A stretch of DNA of 49,983 bases. Source: UMGS1649 sp045637095 (GTDB lineage Bacteria > Bacillota > Clostridia > TANB77 > CAG-465). Each line of letters begins with the position of its first letter. Position 1 is the stretch's first letter. The position numbers and the translations under genes were made by a program. The notes under the pieces are model-generated. The model was not told where the DNA came from and made no database searches. It worked only from the letters and a program-made list of their open reading frames with translations. Where the stretch lies: positions 1-49,983 of the forward strand of contig JAZTYX010000030.1 in NCBI GenBank assembly GCA_045637095.1, written 5' to 3'. Shown piece after piece: positions 25,251-33,409 of the stretch.

Positions 25251-25742
25251 TTATTTTCTTTTTTTACTATTGTCACTTGAATGTATACTCCAAATAGCAG
25301 CTATTCCAAACAAAGGTATCATTCCAACTGCAGATAAAGCGTACCAACCAGAATCGCTATCACCAGACTCAACACCTAATACTATACCCATAATAAGCAT
25401 GATTGCTGCCACTATACCCAATATACAAGTTCCAACAATCTTCAGTACTAATTTAATTATTTTTATCTTCTCTTGCCTTCTTTTTTCTTCTAACTCCAGT
25501 TCTTTAGCTTTTAATTTTTCGTCTTGTATTTTTTGTATCCAGTTTCTTTTCTTTTGATTCTTCTCATCAATCTCCATTTTATGTTTATGTCTTATTTCCA
25601 TCATTTCTTTTCTGGCATTATGTTTAGCATCAAACTTAAGTTTCCAATCTTTTTCGCTGTTATCTATTATTTTTTCTGCAATGCTTTCGACATCACCTTC
25701 TATATCTGTCTTTTTATTTTTTGCATCTATACTTATTCTCAT
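25251..25742 (-). CDS. Coiled-coil protein with two C-terminal membrane segments, unknown
   Basis: A 163-residue protein. The first 90 residues are highly charged and helical (KKRNWIQKIQDEKLKAKELE, then EEKRRQEKIK), indicating a coiled coil, followed by two membrane helices (IVGTCILGIVAAIMLIMGIV and WYALSAVGMIPLFGIAAIW) and a basic tail. No family was recognised. ATG 25742 follows AGGGG. An extended -10 (TGGTATAAT, minus strand near 25770) lies close upstream. Confidence 0.6.
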   Translation of the reverse strand: MRISIDAKNKKTDIEGDVESIAEKIIDNSEKDWKLKFDAKHNARKEMMEIRHKHKMEIDEKNQKKRNWIQKIQDEKLKAKELELEEKRRQEKIKIIKLVLKIVGTCILGIVAAIMLIMGIVLGVESGDSDSGWYALSAVGMIPLFGIAAIWSIHSSDNSKKRK

Positions 25743-25789
25743 ATTAAAATTCCCCTATCACTCACATTATACCATAGACAAACAAAAAC

Positions 25790-25819
25790 ACAAGTAGTGT
25801 CTCAAGTTTCACTACTTGT
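25790..25819 (-). terminator. Terminator of the ger operon
   Basis: 10-bp stem ACAAGTAGTG (25790-25799) / CACTACTTGT (25810-25819) with a T-rich tract following on the minus strand; it overlaps the end of the gerB-type gene. Confidence 0.8.
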
Positions 25820-26923
25820 TATTGTTACCATATTTCTTCCTTTCGCTACAACGTATGCTATAAATGGTATGGCTAAACCAAACACCAAATGCAACGTTAA
25901 ACATATATCTGCAGCTACCAACTGAAGTGAGAAATAACTATTTGCTATCATAATAGAAAGTATGTATAGTATTAACATTATTGGTGTTACTGTAATTCTT
26001 CTATTACTCAACTTACATTTTATCTTACAAATACTTGTTGCCATAAGTATACAGTAAGATACCGCCATAAAATCTGCTACTATCCAGAATGTTATAAATA
26101 TTGCTTCTATTCTTTCTAATACTCCAAATACATTTATTACTTTAAGCGCCATAAAAAAAGGTTGCGATAAAGAAGATACTACTTCAGGGCTAAATATTCC
26201 TATTGTTATTGCCGTTCCAATTGCGCCAACCACACCTGTTGCTATTGCGGCTGCTATACCATATTTTTTTATTTTATCTTTATCTTCTATCTTATTTCCA
26301 ATAAACATTGAGAATGTAAATATACTAAAAAGTCCTGTGCTTTGCGTGCTTGCTAAAAGTATATTTTTCGTGTCACTAGTTGTAACCGGCCATAAGTTTT
26401 TTACTTCTATATTTGGTAGTACCGTAAAACAAATGAATACTAAAACCAATCCAAATAGTTCTAACATTACTTCTGCAAATCTTCCATAACTTTTTATATT
26501 TCCCCTTACGAAGAAGAATATTACTATTAGCATTGTTATTAAGAAAAATCTATATGGAGTGTATATTAACATCGTTGAAGTTAGTCTTTCTGCAACAAGT
26601 CTTAATTCTATTGCAGCCCAAAATATTAACCAAACTACATATACTACTGCAAGTATTGAACCTATAACTTTGCCAAATACAGCATCAAATACATCCGTTA
26701 AGCTTTCTAGTATTCTTCCATCTTTTCTTTTTACATTATTCATTAAGCTATGTACTATAAGCACTATTAGTATATTGGGAATTATACTAACTAAAGCAGA
26801 AACCCAGGCAGCTTTACCACCTATTCCTGCAGCTCTTACCGGAAATCCTCTAACAATTGGCGCAATAACTAAAAGCATAAACATTGCTGTTACTTGAAAC
26901 ATAGATATTTTATCTTTACTCAT
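25802..26923 (-). CDS. Spore germination permease GerB family (GerAB/GerKB type)
   Basis: The 373-residue protein has about ten membrane segments with the amino-acid/polyamine-transporter-like fold of GerAB proteins. It starts MSKDKISMFQVTAMFMLLVI and has the expected segments LIFWAAIELRLVAERLTSTM and VLERIEAIFITFWIVADFM. It is the ligand-binding B subunit of a germinant receptor in the spore inner membrane, acting with the A and C subunits encoded upstream. It starts a few bases after the small gene, behind GGAAGGGGTGT. Germinant specificity cannot be read from sequence. Confidence 0.93.
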   Translation of the reverse strand: MSKDKISMFQVTAMFMLLVIAPIVRGFPVRAAGIGGKAAWVSALVSIIPNILIVLIVHSLMNNVKRKDGRILESLTDVFDAVFGKVIGSILAVVYVVWLIFWAAIELRLVAERLTSTMLIYTPYRFFLITMLIVIFFFVRGNIKSYGRFAEVMLELFGLVLVFICFTVLPNIEVKNLWPVTTSDTKNILLASTQSTGLFSIFTFSMFIGNKIEDKDKIKKYGIAAAIATGVVGAIGTAITIGIFSPEVVSSLSQPFFMALKVINVFGVLERIEAIFITFWIVADFMAVSYCILMATSICKIKCKLSNRRITVTPIMLILYILSIMIANSYFSLQLVAADICLTLHLVFGLAIPFIAYVVAKGRNMVTITSSET

Positions 26924-26925
26924 AT

Positions 26926-27129
26926 CTACACCCCTTCCATATGAAGCAATCTAATGACATATTCCGAAATTCCTTGTCTCGTTGGATCTAAGTAATAACA
27001 TATACCTAAACCTAAAGCTAGTATTGTTAACAATATGTAAAAGATTAAATCACTTTTATTATTTGACTGTTTCAAATCTTTTGCATCTATTAATATTCCT
27101 GCAGTAAGCACTAATACGTAATATATCAT
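26926..27129 (-). CDS. Small two-pass membrane protein in the ger operon (GerD/GerF-like position)
   Basis: A 67-residue protein with two hydrophobic segments (MIYYVLVLTAGILIDA and LIFYILLTILALGLGICYYL) separated by a short charged loop and followed by RQGISEYVIRLLHMEGV. It overlaps the end of the upstream C-subunit gene by an ATGA, with ATG 27129 behind GGGGTGG, and sits directly before the B-subunit gene. Small fourth D-type membrane subunits of germinant receptors have been described in Bacillus and occur near gerA operons; this protein resembles them in size and topology. Assignment is by context and topology only. Confidence 0.65.
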   Translation of the reverse strand: MIYYVLVLTAGILIDAKDLKQSNNKSDLIFYILLTILALGLGICYYLDPTRQGISEYVIRLLHMEGV

Positions 27130-28388
27130 TTGCTCCACCCCTTTTGTTTGTAATTGCTTTCAACCACATCATATGTTGCTTCTATTTTACCTTTTGACTC
27201 AACTGTTATTTTACAATTCTTAAGTATGTCCATAAAGTTACTCTCATTCTTTCTATACCTATATGGATGCTTGAATTCCAGTTTTCCTTTAAGTGCTAAA
27301 AAATCCATACCTTTTTCTAATTCTAATTTAAGTATATCTTCCACTTGTTTTTTTACAACATCGTTTAATTGTTTCTCATATTCCTCTACTTTAGCAAGTG
27401 TAAAGACAGGTTCTAATGCTTTTACTTCTTCATAGTTTGCATCAAACGTAACTTCAAATATTATTTCTTCTAATATATCTTTGTTATTAAACTTAAACTT
27501 TTCTTTTACATTTAATGTATCTATTCCAAAAGAGACAAATGTATCTTTATTTTTTATACTTATCTCAGAAGCATTGTTTTTGCTTAATATATAATTGGCT
27601 ACCATGGTCTCTTTTTCGGTAAGCATATCCACCATTTGCATATCTTTAATTATTCCAACACCTGCATAACTAAATGGTACATGAGTTTCCTCTATTCCAC
27701 TATGTTCTGTAGAAATGTTATTCACACTTTCCCCACCGTGCATACTATCATATTCTTCTACCTTTTCATCAAAAGCCCCTAAATAATCTGTAAATTCTAT
27801 TAAAGGTATCATGCCTATTCCCTCTTTAGTAAACAAAGTTTTTACTACATCCAAAACTTCAATATCCATACTTACTCTCTGTGCCCAAAAGTCATTTTGC
27901 ATAAGTTCTAATTTATCTTCTAGCTTGTAATCTGATGATGCCGCTTTTTCTAAAAACTCTTTTGCAGTCGCACCTTTTACCACATATATTCTTGCATTAA
28001 GCCTTGTTTGGTACCCTCTTACTATTGCATCAATCACATGATAAAAATCTGTTTTTGCTGTTTCTTCCCCTATGAAGTAATACTGAATATGGCTAGATGT
28101 AATGTACTTATCTGTTGTTGTTTGTATATGTCGCATATCAAAATTATAATTGTCTGCATCTATGGAAATAACTTTAAGTGTCTCTTTACCACTATTGCTG
28201 TTTTCCATTTTCATTTCATCACCTTTTAAGTAAGACATTTCATAACCTGTTTCTGTTTTATCTAAACCAGCGACCATTACAACTTCAATATCTGAAATCT
28301 CACGTCTTAAAGGTATTAACTCAGTATTAAATAACGTAACTGTTATTAAAAGTATTGTTGTAATTATACATATAATCTTCGCTCTCAT
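27126..28388 (-). CDS. Spore germination protein GerC family (Ger(x)C), lipobox apparently absent
   Basis: The 420-residue C subunit of the germinant receptor has family segments DIEVVMVAGLDKTETGYEM, the central VVKTLFTKEGIGMIPLIEF and FSYAGVGIIKDMQMVDMLT, and a C-terminal EKGMDFLALKGKLEFKHPY. GerC proteins are normally lipoproteins with a Cys soon after the signal helix; here the N-terminus (MRAKIICIITTILLITVTLFNTELIPL) has only an early Cys inside the hydrophobic stretch and no lipobox. It may therefore be held by an uncleaved signal anchor. ATG 28388 overlaps the gerA-type stop by ATGA. Confidence 0.9.
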   Translation of the reverse strand: MRAKIICIITTILLITVTLFNTELIPLRREISDIEVVMVAGLDKTETGYEMSYLKGDEMKMENSNSGKETLKVISIDADNYNFDMRHIQTTTDKYITSSHIQYYFIGEETAKTDFYHVIDAIVRGYQTRLNARIYVVKGATAKEFLEKAASSDYKLEDKLELMQNDFWAQRVSMDIEVLDVVKTLFTKEGIGMIPLIEFTDYLGAFDEKVEEYDSMHGGESVNNISTEHSGIEETHVPFSYAGVGIIKDMQMVDMLTEKETMVANYILSKNNASEISIKNKDTFVSFGIDTLNVKEKFKFNNKDILEEIIFEVTFDANYEEVKALEPVFTLAKVEEYEKQLNDVVKKQVEDILKLELEKGMDFLALKGKLEFKHPYRYRKNESNFMDILKNCKITVESKGKIEATYDVVESNYKQKGWSK

Positions 28389-29833
28389 ACTTTCCACCTA
28401 ACCATTTTATCTTTTCTTTTTGTACTAGGCGTCCTAATTAATGTATCTGCAAGAAGCGCTTTACCACCATTATCTGCAAAAGGTTTTAAGTAAGATGTCT
28501 TAAATGAAGTCATTCCACTTAAATAATATATTGCTGTAATTAACGCTAAAGACATTCCATAGAGCCCAGCAATTGATGCACATATTACTAAAAACATTCT
28601 TCCTAATCTAACTGAATTTGCCATATCTGGACTTGGTATTACAAAACCACATATTGCAGATGCTGCAACAATAACAACAACTGCTGGAGATACAAATTTA
28701 GCATTAACTGCTGCTTCACCAACTATTAATGCACCAACTATAGATACTGTTTGACCTGCAGTCTTAGGCATCCTATTCCCCGCTTCAAGCAGTATTTCAA
28801 ATGCGAGTAACATTATTATTATCTCAAGATAAGCAGGTAGCGGCACATCTTGTTTACTAGCTATAATACTTTTTGCAAGAGTAGTCGGCAACATCTCCTG
28901 ATGGAATGTTATAACGGATATATATAGTCCAGGTAATGTTAATGTTAAGAAGGTAGATATATAACGGATTAATCTAATAAAGGAACTTACAAAGTAGTTA
29001 ATATTGTATTCTTCTGGTGCTTGCATAAACATAGCAAATACCGCTGGCATTACATATACCATTGGGAATCCATCGATTATAACTGCAACCTTTCCTTCAA
29101 TAATATTTGCTGCAACCTTATCTGGTTTTTCTGTAGATATTAACTGAGGAAATATGGAATATTTTCTTTCTACCATATGTTCCTCAAAGTCTGTTATAGA
29201 TATTAAAGCTGGAATATCTATACTTTTAATTCTTTCCAGTACATCTTTTACAAGTTCAGGATTTGCTGTATCTTCCATATACAAAACAGATACTGTTGTT
29301 TTGGTTTCCGTACCAATTGTTTCATCTAAAACTTTAAGTTTAGGACTTTGTAATCTTCTTCTAAGCAAAGAAATATTTGTTGTTCTTGCTTCAATAAAAC
29401 CTTCTCTTGGTCCTATTACAACACTTTCGTTAGCCGGCTCATCAATACTTCTTCTACTGTAATTACGCGTATCAAAAATATATCCTTGTTCCTCACAAAC
29501 TAAAGCAAAGCAACCATCTAATATTGCTTCAATAATTTTATCTTTGTCTGTAGTGACTTTTATATCTATGTGATAAATCTTGCCTTCAGCAATTAGGTTT
29601 TGTAGGTCAGTTGTGTTATTTACACTTGCTAAATTATTTGCTAAAGGTTTTAATATTTCTTCATCAATAATCTGCATGTTAATAAGCATATTAAAGTACA
29701 ATTTATATATTTCCAAACCACTTGGTTCGCTTACAATTTTTTGCACAACAAAATCCGAACAGTTAGAAAGTTCGTTTTGCAAACTTTCCATTAACATAGA
29801 TTTTCTTACATGTTTCTTTTTACTAAACTGCAT
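28385..29833 (-). CDS. Spore germination protein GerA family (GerAA/GerKA type)
   Basis: The 482-residue A subunit of the germinant receptor has an N-terminal soluble half (about residues 1-240: QNELSNCSDFVVQKI, NESVVIGPREGFIEARTTNI, RIKSIDIPALIS) and a C-terminal membrane half with about five helices (TLTLPGLYISVITFHQEMLP, AFEILLEAGNRMPKTAGQTV, VSIVGALIVGEAAVNAKFVS, PDMANSVRLGRMFLVI). These GPREGF and GNRMPK segments are family hallmarks. It is the first gene of a leftward A-C-small-B operon preceded by a possible sigma-G promoter. Start ATG 29833 follows TAGGTGAAATT. Confidence 0.96.
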   Translation of the reverse strand: MQFSKKKHVRKSMLMESLQNELSNCSDFVVQKIVSEPSGLEIYKLYFNMLINMQIIDEEILKPLANNLASVNNTTDLQNLIAEGKIYHIDIKVTTDKDKIIEAILDGCFALVCEEQGYIFDTRNYSRRSIDEPANESVVIGPREGFIEARTTNISLLRRRLQSPKLKVLDETIGTETKTTVSVLYMEDTANPELVKDVLERIKSIDIPALISITDFEEHMVERKYSIFPQLISTEKPDKVAANIIEGKVAVIIDGFPMVYVMPAVFAMFMQAPEEYNINYFVSSFIRLIRYISTFLTLTLPGLYISVITFHQEMLPTTLAKSIIASKQDVPLPAYLEIIIMLLAFEILLEAGNRMPKTAGQTVSIVGALIVGEAAVNAKFVSPAVVVIVAASAICGFVIPSPDMANSVRLGRMFLVICASIAGLYGMSLALITAIYYLSGMTSFKTSYLKPFADNGGKALLADTLIRTPSTKRKDKMVRWKV

Positions 29834-29848
29834 AATTTCACCTAAATA

Positions 29849-29878
29849 TATTATTTACTAAATATTTCTAGGTATACA
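29849..29878 (-). promoter_or_regulatory. Possible sigma-G promoter of the ger operon
   Basis: On the minus strand, TGTATA (29878-29873) is followed after 17 bases by AATAATA (29855-29849), a partial match to the forespore sigma-G consensus (TGAATA-N17/18-CATACTA). The location just upstream of gerA fits forespore expression. Confidence 0.4.
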
Positions 29879-29890
29879 AAGCAAAACAAA

Positions 29891-29913
29891 AAAAGAGCAC
29901 AATATGCTCTTTT
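29891..29913 (-). terminator. Terminator of the DUF4440 gene
   Basis: 9-bp stem AAAAGAGCA (29891-29899) / TGCTCTTTT (29905-29913) with T-rich continuation on the minus strand. Confidence 0.75.
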
Positions 29914-29921
29914 TAACTTTT

Positions 29922-30284
29922 CTAAATTTTTATCAACTTAGCATCCTCTTTATACAAACTTGCTTGATGGAATATTATATATATTCTTTCACTATCTTGT
30001 TTCCATATAGATGTTCTAAATATATTTTGTTCTCCACTTTTAGTTATATAATGTACAAGGTATGTATTTTCATCTATTCTTGTACAATCATAATTATATA
30101 TAGTTATATTCCTATCTTCTGTAAGGGCAAATAATTGTTTAACTACATCTTGTTTAGTAAATCTTAAACCACACTTACCCACTTCTAAATCCTCCTCTGC
30201 TATTCCATCATTTAAATATTCTATGTTTGTCATATACTCTACTTTAAATAGACTCTTTTCTAATTCTAATATTTTCTTATCCAT
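29922..30284 (-). CDS. DUF4440 / NTF2-like domain protein
   Basis: This 120-residue single-domain protein follows the DUF4440 pattern: ILELEKSLFKVEYMTNIEYLNDGIAEE at the N-terminus, KCGLRFTKQDVVKQL, then ITIYNYDCTRIDENTYLVHYI, and RTSIWKQDSERIYIIFHQAS at the end. NTF2-like domains of this kind bind small ligands or act as accessory domains; the function here is unknown. I chose ATG 30284 behind TTGGTGATAATT; an upstream extension would add a hydrophobic run without family support. Monocistronic. Confidence 0.78.
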   Translation of the reverse strand: MDKKILELEKSLFKVEYMTNIEYLNDGIAEEDLEVGKCGLRFTKQDVVKQLFALTEDRNITIYNYDCTRIDENTYLVHYITKSGEQNIFRTSIWKQDSERIYIIFHQASLYKEDAKLIKI

Positions 30285-30330
30285 AATTATCACCAAAAGT
30301 ATTATACCATAAATTATGCAAAGCAAAACA

Positions 30331-30353
30331 AAAAAGAGCACAATGTGGTCTTT
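30331..30353 (-). terminator. Probable terminator of the ABC exporter operon
   Basis: Imperfect stem AAAAAGAGCAC / GTGGTCTTTTT with an AAT loop. The outer arm is nearly identical to the sequence at 29870-29905. Confidence 0.5.
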
Positions 30354-30372
30354 TTTGTTTCTGTTTTGTTAA

Positions 30373-31164
30373 TTACTCTACATTTACACCTTTGTTTAAC
30401 TGTGCTTTACCCAGAGTGTACAGTACAACTAGATATATGCTATATGCCATCGTTGCAACATACATTAAAGTTTTAAGTGAAAGTATATCTATTTGTTCTG
30501 TTGTATTAATTAAGTTCATAACAGCAGGATCAAATACTCCATAAATAAATATAACTACTAGAGTTAATACTTGGAATACCGCATATAACACAAAGCTAGT
30601 TATTATACTTTTTGCCATTTTTCTTTGATTAGCTCTATGACCTATTACTATTCCTACAAAACCAATAAAAAGTATGAACAGTATTTCCACAAATACTAAT
30701 AAAGAAACTACTAATAAAAAGTTTAGTACTGTTGTGTTGTATGTTGTTGCTGCAACCTCTAACAAAGCTTTAACAGCTTGCATATTTGCTTCAGAATAAT
30801 AACAGATAAATACACAGCCTATCGTTACAATTGTAGTTGTAAACACACTAACTATTCCTGCTATAACCTTTGATGCAAATATTGTTTTCTTCTCTAACGG
30901 AAGTGTATGCGTTAAGTATGATTCATCTTTATACACACTAACAACAAATCCACCCCATAGTCTCATAAGACAATTTACAAGTGCACTCACCGCCATAGAA
31001 ATACCAGTTCCTATAGATATTTTAGATACAATATCTAATAGCATTGAGTTTTGTACTTCTGCAAGTAATCTTCCTACTCCAGAGAAAATAAAAGCTAAAA
31101 TATAGAAGATTACAACCAGTTTATATACCCATTTCAAATCGTATTTTAATAATTTGCCTAACAT
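30373..31164 (-). CDS. ABC-2 type transporter permease
   Basis: A 263-residue membrane protein with about six helices (VYKLVVIFYILAFIFSGV, GGFVVSVYKDESYLTHTLPL before a cluster of hydrophobic runs, VFTTTIVTIGCVFICYY, FLLVVSLLVFVEILFILFIG, SFVLYAVFQVLTLVVIFIY, and a C-terminal segment). It is the permease of an ABC exporter with the upstream ATPase; the start overlaps the ATPase stop by 7 bases. With the GntR-type gene, it forms a YtrA/YhcF-like cassette that in other Firmicutes responds to envelope stress or antibiotics. The substrate is unknown. Confidence 0.85.
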   Translation of the reverse strand: MLGKLLKYDLKWVYKLVVIFYILAFIFSGVGRLLAEVQNSMLLDIVSKISIGTGISMAVSALVNCLMRLWGGFVVSVYKDESYLTHTLPLEKKTIFASKVIAGIVSVFTTTIVTIGCVFICYYSEANMQAVKALLEVAATTYNTTVLNFLLVVSLLVFVEILFILFIGFVGIVIGHRANQRKMAKSIITSFVLYAVFQVLTLVVIFIYGVFDPAVMNLINTTEQIDILSLKTLMYVATMAYSIYLVVLYTLGKAQLNKGVNVE

Positions 31165-31853
31165 TTGAAATACCTCCTAAAGATTTCATCTATTGATGCA
31201 TTTTCTTTGTTTCTCAATTCATCTGCTGATGAAGTTAATACTATCTTACCTTTGTCTATAAATATTACTTCATCTAAAATTCTTTCAATATCTGAAATTA
31301 AGTGTGTAGAAATTATTACAGATGCACCTTCAGAAAAATTAGAAAGTATTGTATCTAGTATATAATCTCTTGTTGCAGGATCTACTCCACCTAGAGGTTC
31401 ATCTAGTATATATAACTTTGCATCTCTACTCATTACAAGTATTAATTGAAGTTTTTCTTGCATACCTTTAGACATTTTAGAAATCTTTGTGTTTTCATCT
31501 AAGTCTAAATCTTTTAATAACTTGTATGCTTTAGTTTCATCAAAGCTTTTGTAGAATTCCTTGAAGTATTTAATTGCTTCTTTAACAGTCATCCCTTTAT
31601 CTAGATATGTTCTTTCTGGTAAATATGCAATAATCTCTTTAGATTCTACACCTGGCTTCTTACCTTCTATTAATACTTCTCCACTTGTTGGTGTTAAAAG
31701 GTCATTTATTAGTTTAATTAACGTTGTTTTACCTGTTCCGTTTTTACCTAAAAGACCAATTATCTTTCCACTTGAAACTTTTAAGTTCACATCTTTAAGA
31801 ACTTGTTTTTCATCATAGTTCTTACATAAGTTTTTGCATTCTAATAATTCCAT
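31158..31853 (-). CDS. ABC transporter ATP-binding protein (exporter)
   Basis: A 231-residue ABC ATPase with Walker A LLGKNGTGKTTLIK (about residue 34), Q-loop IAYLPERTYLD, signature KMSKGMQEKLQLI (LSGGQ replaced by MSKGM, about 128), Walker B LYILDEPLGG (about 148) and switch His in IISTHLI. The MSKGMQ signature is common in this exporter subfamily. ATG 31853 shares a base with the stop of the frameshifted GntR gene (TAATG), and the ribosome binding site TTAGGAGG lies in its end. Confidence 0.9.
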   Translation of the reverse strand: MELLECKNLCKNYDEKQVLKDVNLKVSSGKIIGLLGKNGTGKTTLIKLINDLLTPTSGEVLIEGKKPGVESKEIIAYLPERTYLDKGMTVKEAIKYFKEFYKSFDETKAYKLLKDLDLDENTKISKMSKGMQEKLQLILVMSRDAKLYILDEPLGGVDPATRDYILDTILSNFSEGASVIISTHLISDIERILDEVIFIDKGKIVLTSSADELRNKENASIDEIFRRYFKC

Positions 31854-32219
31854 TAGTTATTTCCTCCTAATTCATTAATATATTTAACAGCATCCTCGTA
31901 AGATATGCCTATATCTTTCATTGCATTTAAGTAATTATTTACTTTTTCCTTAGCAAGCTCTAATTTTAATTTTTCTATAAGCTCGCTATTATCTGTAACA
32001 AATTTGCCATTTGTTCTTTCGGTATATATAAGGCCACTAGCTTCTAGTTCTCCTAATGCTTTTTGTACAGTATTGGGGTTTACTTTAGTAGTTAAAGCCA
32101 GTTCTCTTACAGATGGTAGTTTATCTCCGTGCTTTTAACTTTCCGGAAACAATTTCAACTCTTACCTTATCTATTAACTGCATATATATTGGTCTTTCAT
32201 TATCAAAAATATAATCCAT
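31853..32219 (-). pseudogene. GntR/YtrA-family transcriptional regulator, interrupted by a frameshift
   Basis: From ATG 32219 (behind AAAGGAGG) the frame reads MDYIFDNERPIYMQLIDKVR and continues EIVSGKLKARR then TAA. One base later the same sequence continues in another frame as HGDKLPSVRELALTTKVNP, then NTVQKALGELEASGLIYTER (the winged-helix DNA-binding domain) and a short C-terminal dimerisation helix ending at TAA 31855-31853. Removing one base near 32132 restores a standard roughly 120-residue YtrA-type regulator (GKLKxGDKLPS). The extra base follows a run of A residues (TTAAAAG on the coding strand). It could be a true pseudogene, a sequencing error or recoding. Regulator-exporter coupling (TAATG) is intact. 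Confidence 0.85.
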
Positions 32220-32260
32220 TAGTCCTCCTTTTTCCGTTTGCCTAATTATTCACCATCGCT

Positions 32261-32278
32261 GTATTACTTAACTAATAC
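32261..32278. promoter_or_regulatory. Candidate operator of the GntR-ABC operon
   Basis: GTATTACTTAACTAATAC, an 18-bp near-perfect palindrome centred on TTAA with only one mismatched pair, lies just downstream of the -10 element. Position and AT-rich symmetry fit autoregulation by a GntR/YtrA repressor. Confidence 0.55.
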
Positions 32279-32279
32279 A

Positions 32280-32308
32280 ATAATACTATTTTGTTTTTCA
32301 TTTGTCAA
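32280..32308 (-). promoter_or_regulatory. Promoter of the GntR-ABC exporter operon
   Basis: Minus-strand TTGACA (32308-32303), 17-base spacer, TATTAT (32285-32280). Confidence 0.75.
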
Positions 32309-32324
32309 CAGACAAAATAAAAAA

Positions 32325-32346
32325 AGTAGAAGAAAATTCTTCTACT
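32325..32346 (-). terminator. Terminator of the recA operon
   Basis: 9-bp stem AGTAGAAGA (32325-32333) / TCTTCTACT (32338-32346), overlapping the ytfJ stop codon; the minus strand continues into TTTTTTTATTTTG. Confidence 0.8.
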
Positions 32347-32770
32347 CTTCACTTTTTATAATCTTTAACTTTGTAGTTGGATTTAAGAAGTTCTTATCCA
32401 CTGTTTCCACAATCTTGTTTACCACATCTGGGATTAAATCTACAAGTTTATCTAAAGGTTTATCTGCATCTATCGTTAGAAGCTTTATAACGCCATCTTT
32501 AACGACTAAAAATGCAACAGGGGATATTTTCACTCCCGCACCACTTCCACCTCCAAATGGCATTTTAGGGTTATCCTGATACTTGTTTGTTTTACTACTC
32601 TCAAACTCACTTCCACCTGCCGCAAAACCAAAAGCAACTTTAGATACCGGTATAATAACTGTACCATCTGCACTTTGCACTGTATCTCCTACAATTGTAT
32701 TTACATCAATCATGTCTCTTAAAGAATTCATTGCTGTAACCATAAGATTATCTATTGGATGTTCCGCCAT
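32342..32770 (-). CDS. ytfJ: GerW/YtfJ family sporulation protein
   Basis: The 142-residue protein matches the GerW/YtfJ family: N-terminal HPIDNLMVTAMNSLRDMIDV, then VIIPVSKVAFGFAAGGSEF, and the glycine-rich core PFGGGSGAGVKISPVAFLVV (about 75-95), followed by IDADKPLDKLVDLIPDV. In Bacillus it is a forespore protein needed for normal germination; the molecular activity is unknown. It overlaps the end of the DUF2953 gene (the ytfI-ytfJ pair of Bacillus). ATG 32770 follows AAAAGGAGATAAATT. Confidence 0.92.
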   Translation of the reverse strand: MAEHPIDNLMVTAMNSLRDMIDVNTIVGDTVQSADGTVIIPVSKVAFGFAAGGSEFESSKTNKYQDNPKMPFGGGSGAGVKISPVAFLVVKDGVIKLLTIDADKPLDKLVDLIPDVVNKIVETVDKNFLNPTTKLKIIKSEE

Positions 32771-33372
32771 AATTTATCTCCTTTTCTATGCTCAAGTATT
32801 TTACTTTCTTTATTCTTATTTGTTTTCTTCTTATTATTAAAATACTCTTTTGCAATTACTTTTATAGTATCTGTAAGAGAAACATTAATTATACCTTCAA
32901 AATTAAGATATAACAAATCTTCACTTATATATGTCCTGTAATACAAATTATTTAGGTTAAATTTCTTTTGGTTACAATTTATATACATACAAAGAATTGT
33001 GTTAAGTGATGCATTTACATACGAGTTAGCAATTGGATCATCTAAGTTGAAACCTAAAGATAACACAAATTTGTCTAATTTTGCTTTTTTTATTAACCTT
33101 TTAATAACACTATCCACAAGGTCTTTGTTAAGCAATGTATTATTCTTTTTTGTTTTAGCCTTATTGTTTTCATCTTTTGCAAACAACTCTTTTTTATATA
33201 CAGTAAACATATTTAATAGCTTTATCTTAACAATATTCTCTGTTCCCTCAAGTTTAGTAATGTTTGTAAAATACTCATCAGCTTTAATATTTACTTTTAC
33301 AACTATGCTGTTAGGTGCAAAGAATATATACATAAAAAGAAAAAATACAACCAGCAATATGATTTGTATCAT
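32752..33372 (-). CDS. DUF2953 membrane protein (YtfI-like)
   Basis: A 206-residue protein with an N-terminal membrane helix (IILLVVFFLFMYIFF), then a Lys/Asn-rich domain. The central LGFNLDDPIANSYVNASLNT and the tail segment LYYRTYISEDLLYLNFEGII fit the DUF2953 family, whose gene normally sits directly upstream of ytfJ in spore formers. The role is unknown, presumably sporulation-linked. It lies 37 bases after scpA, where related genomes usually place scpB first. Confidence 0.75.
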   Translation of the reverse strand: MIQIILLVVFFLFMYIFFAPNSIVVKVNIKADEYFTNITKLEGTENIVKIKLLNMFTVYKKELFAKDENNKAKTKKNNTLLNKDLVDSVIKRLIKKAKLDKFVLSLGFNLDDPIANSYVNASLNTILCMYINCNQKKFNLNNLYYRTYISEDLLYLNFEGIINVSLTDTIKVIAKEYFNNKKKTNKNKESKILEHRKGDKLWRNIQ

Positions 33373-33409
33373 ATAATCACCAGTTATATTTTTTCCTATT
33401 ATTTGTATA

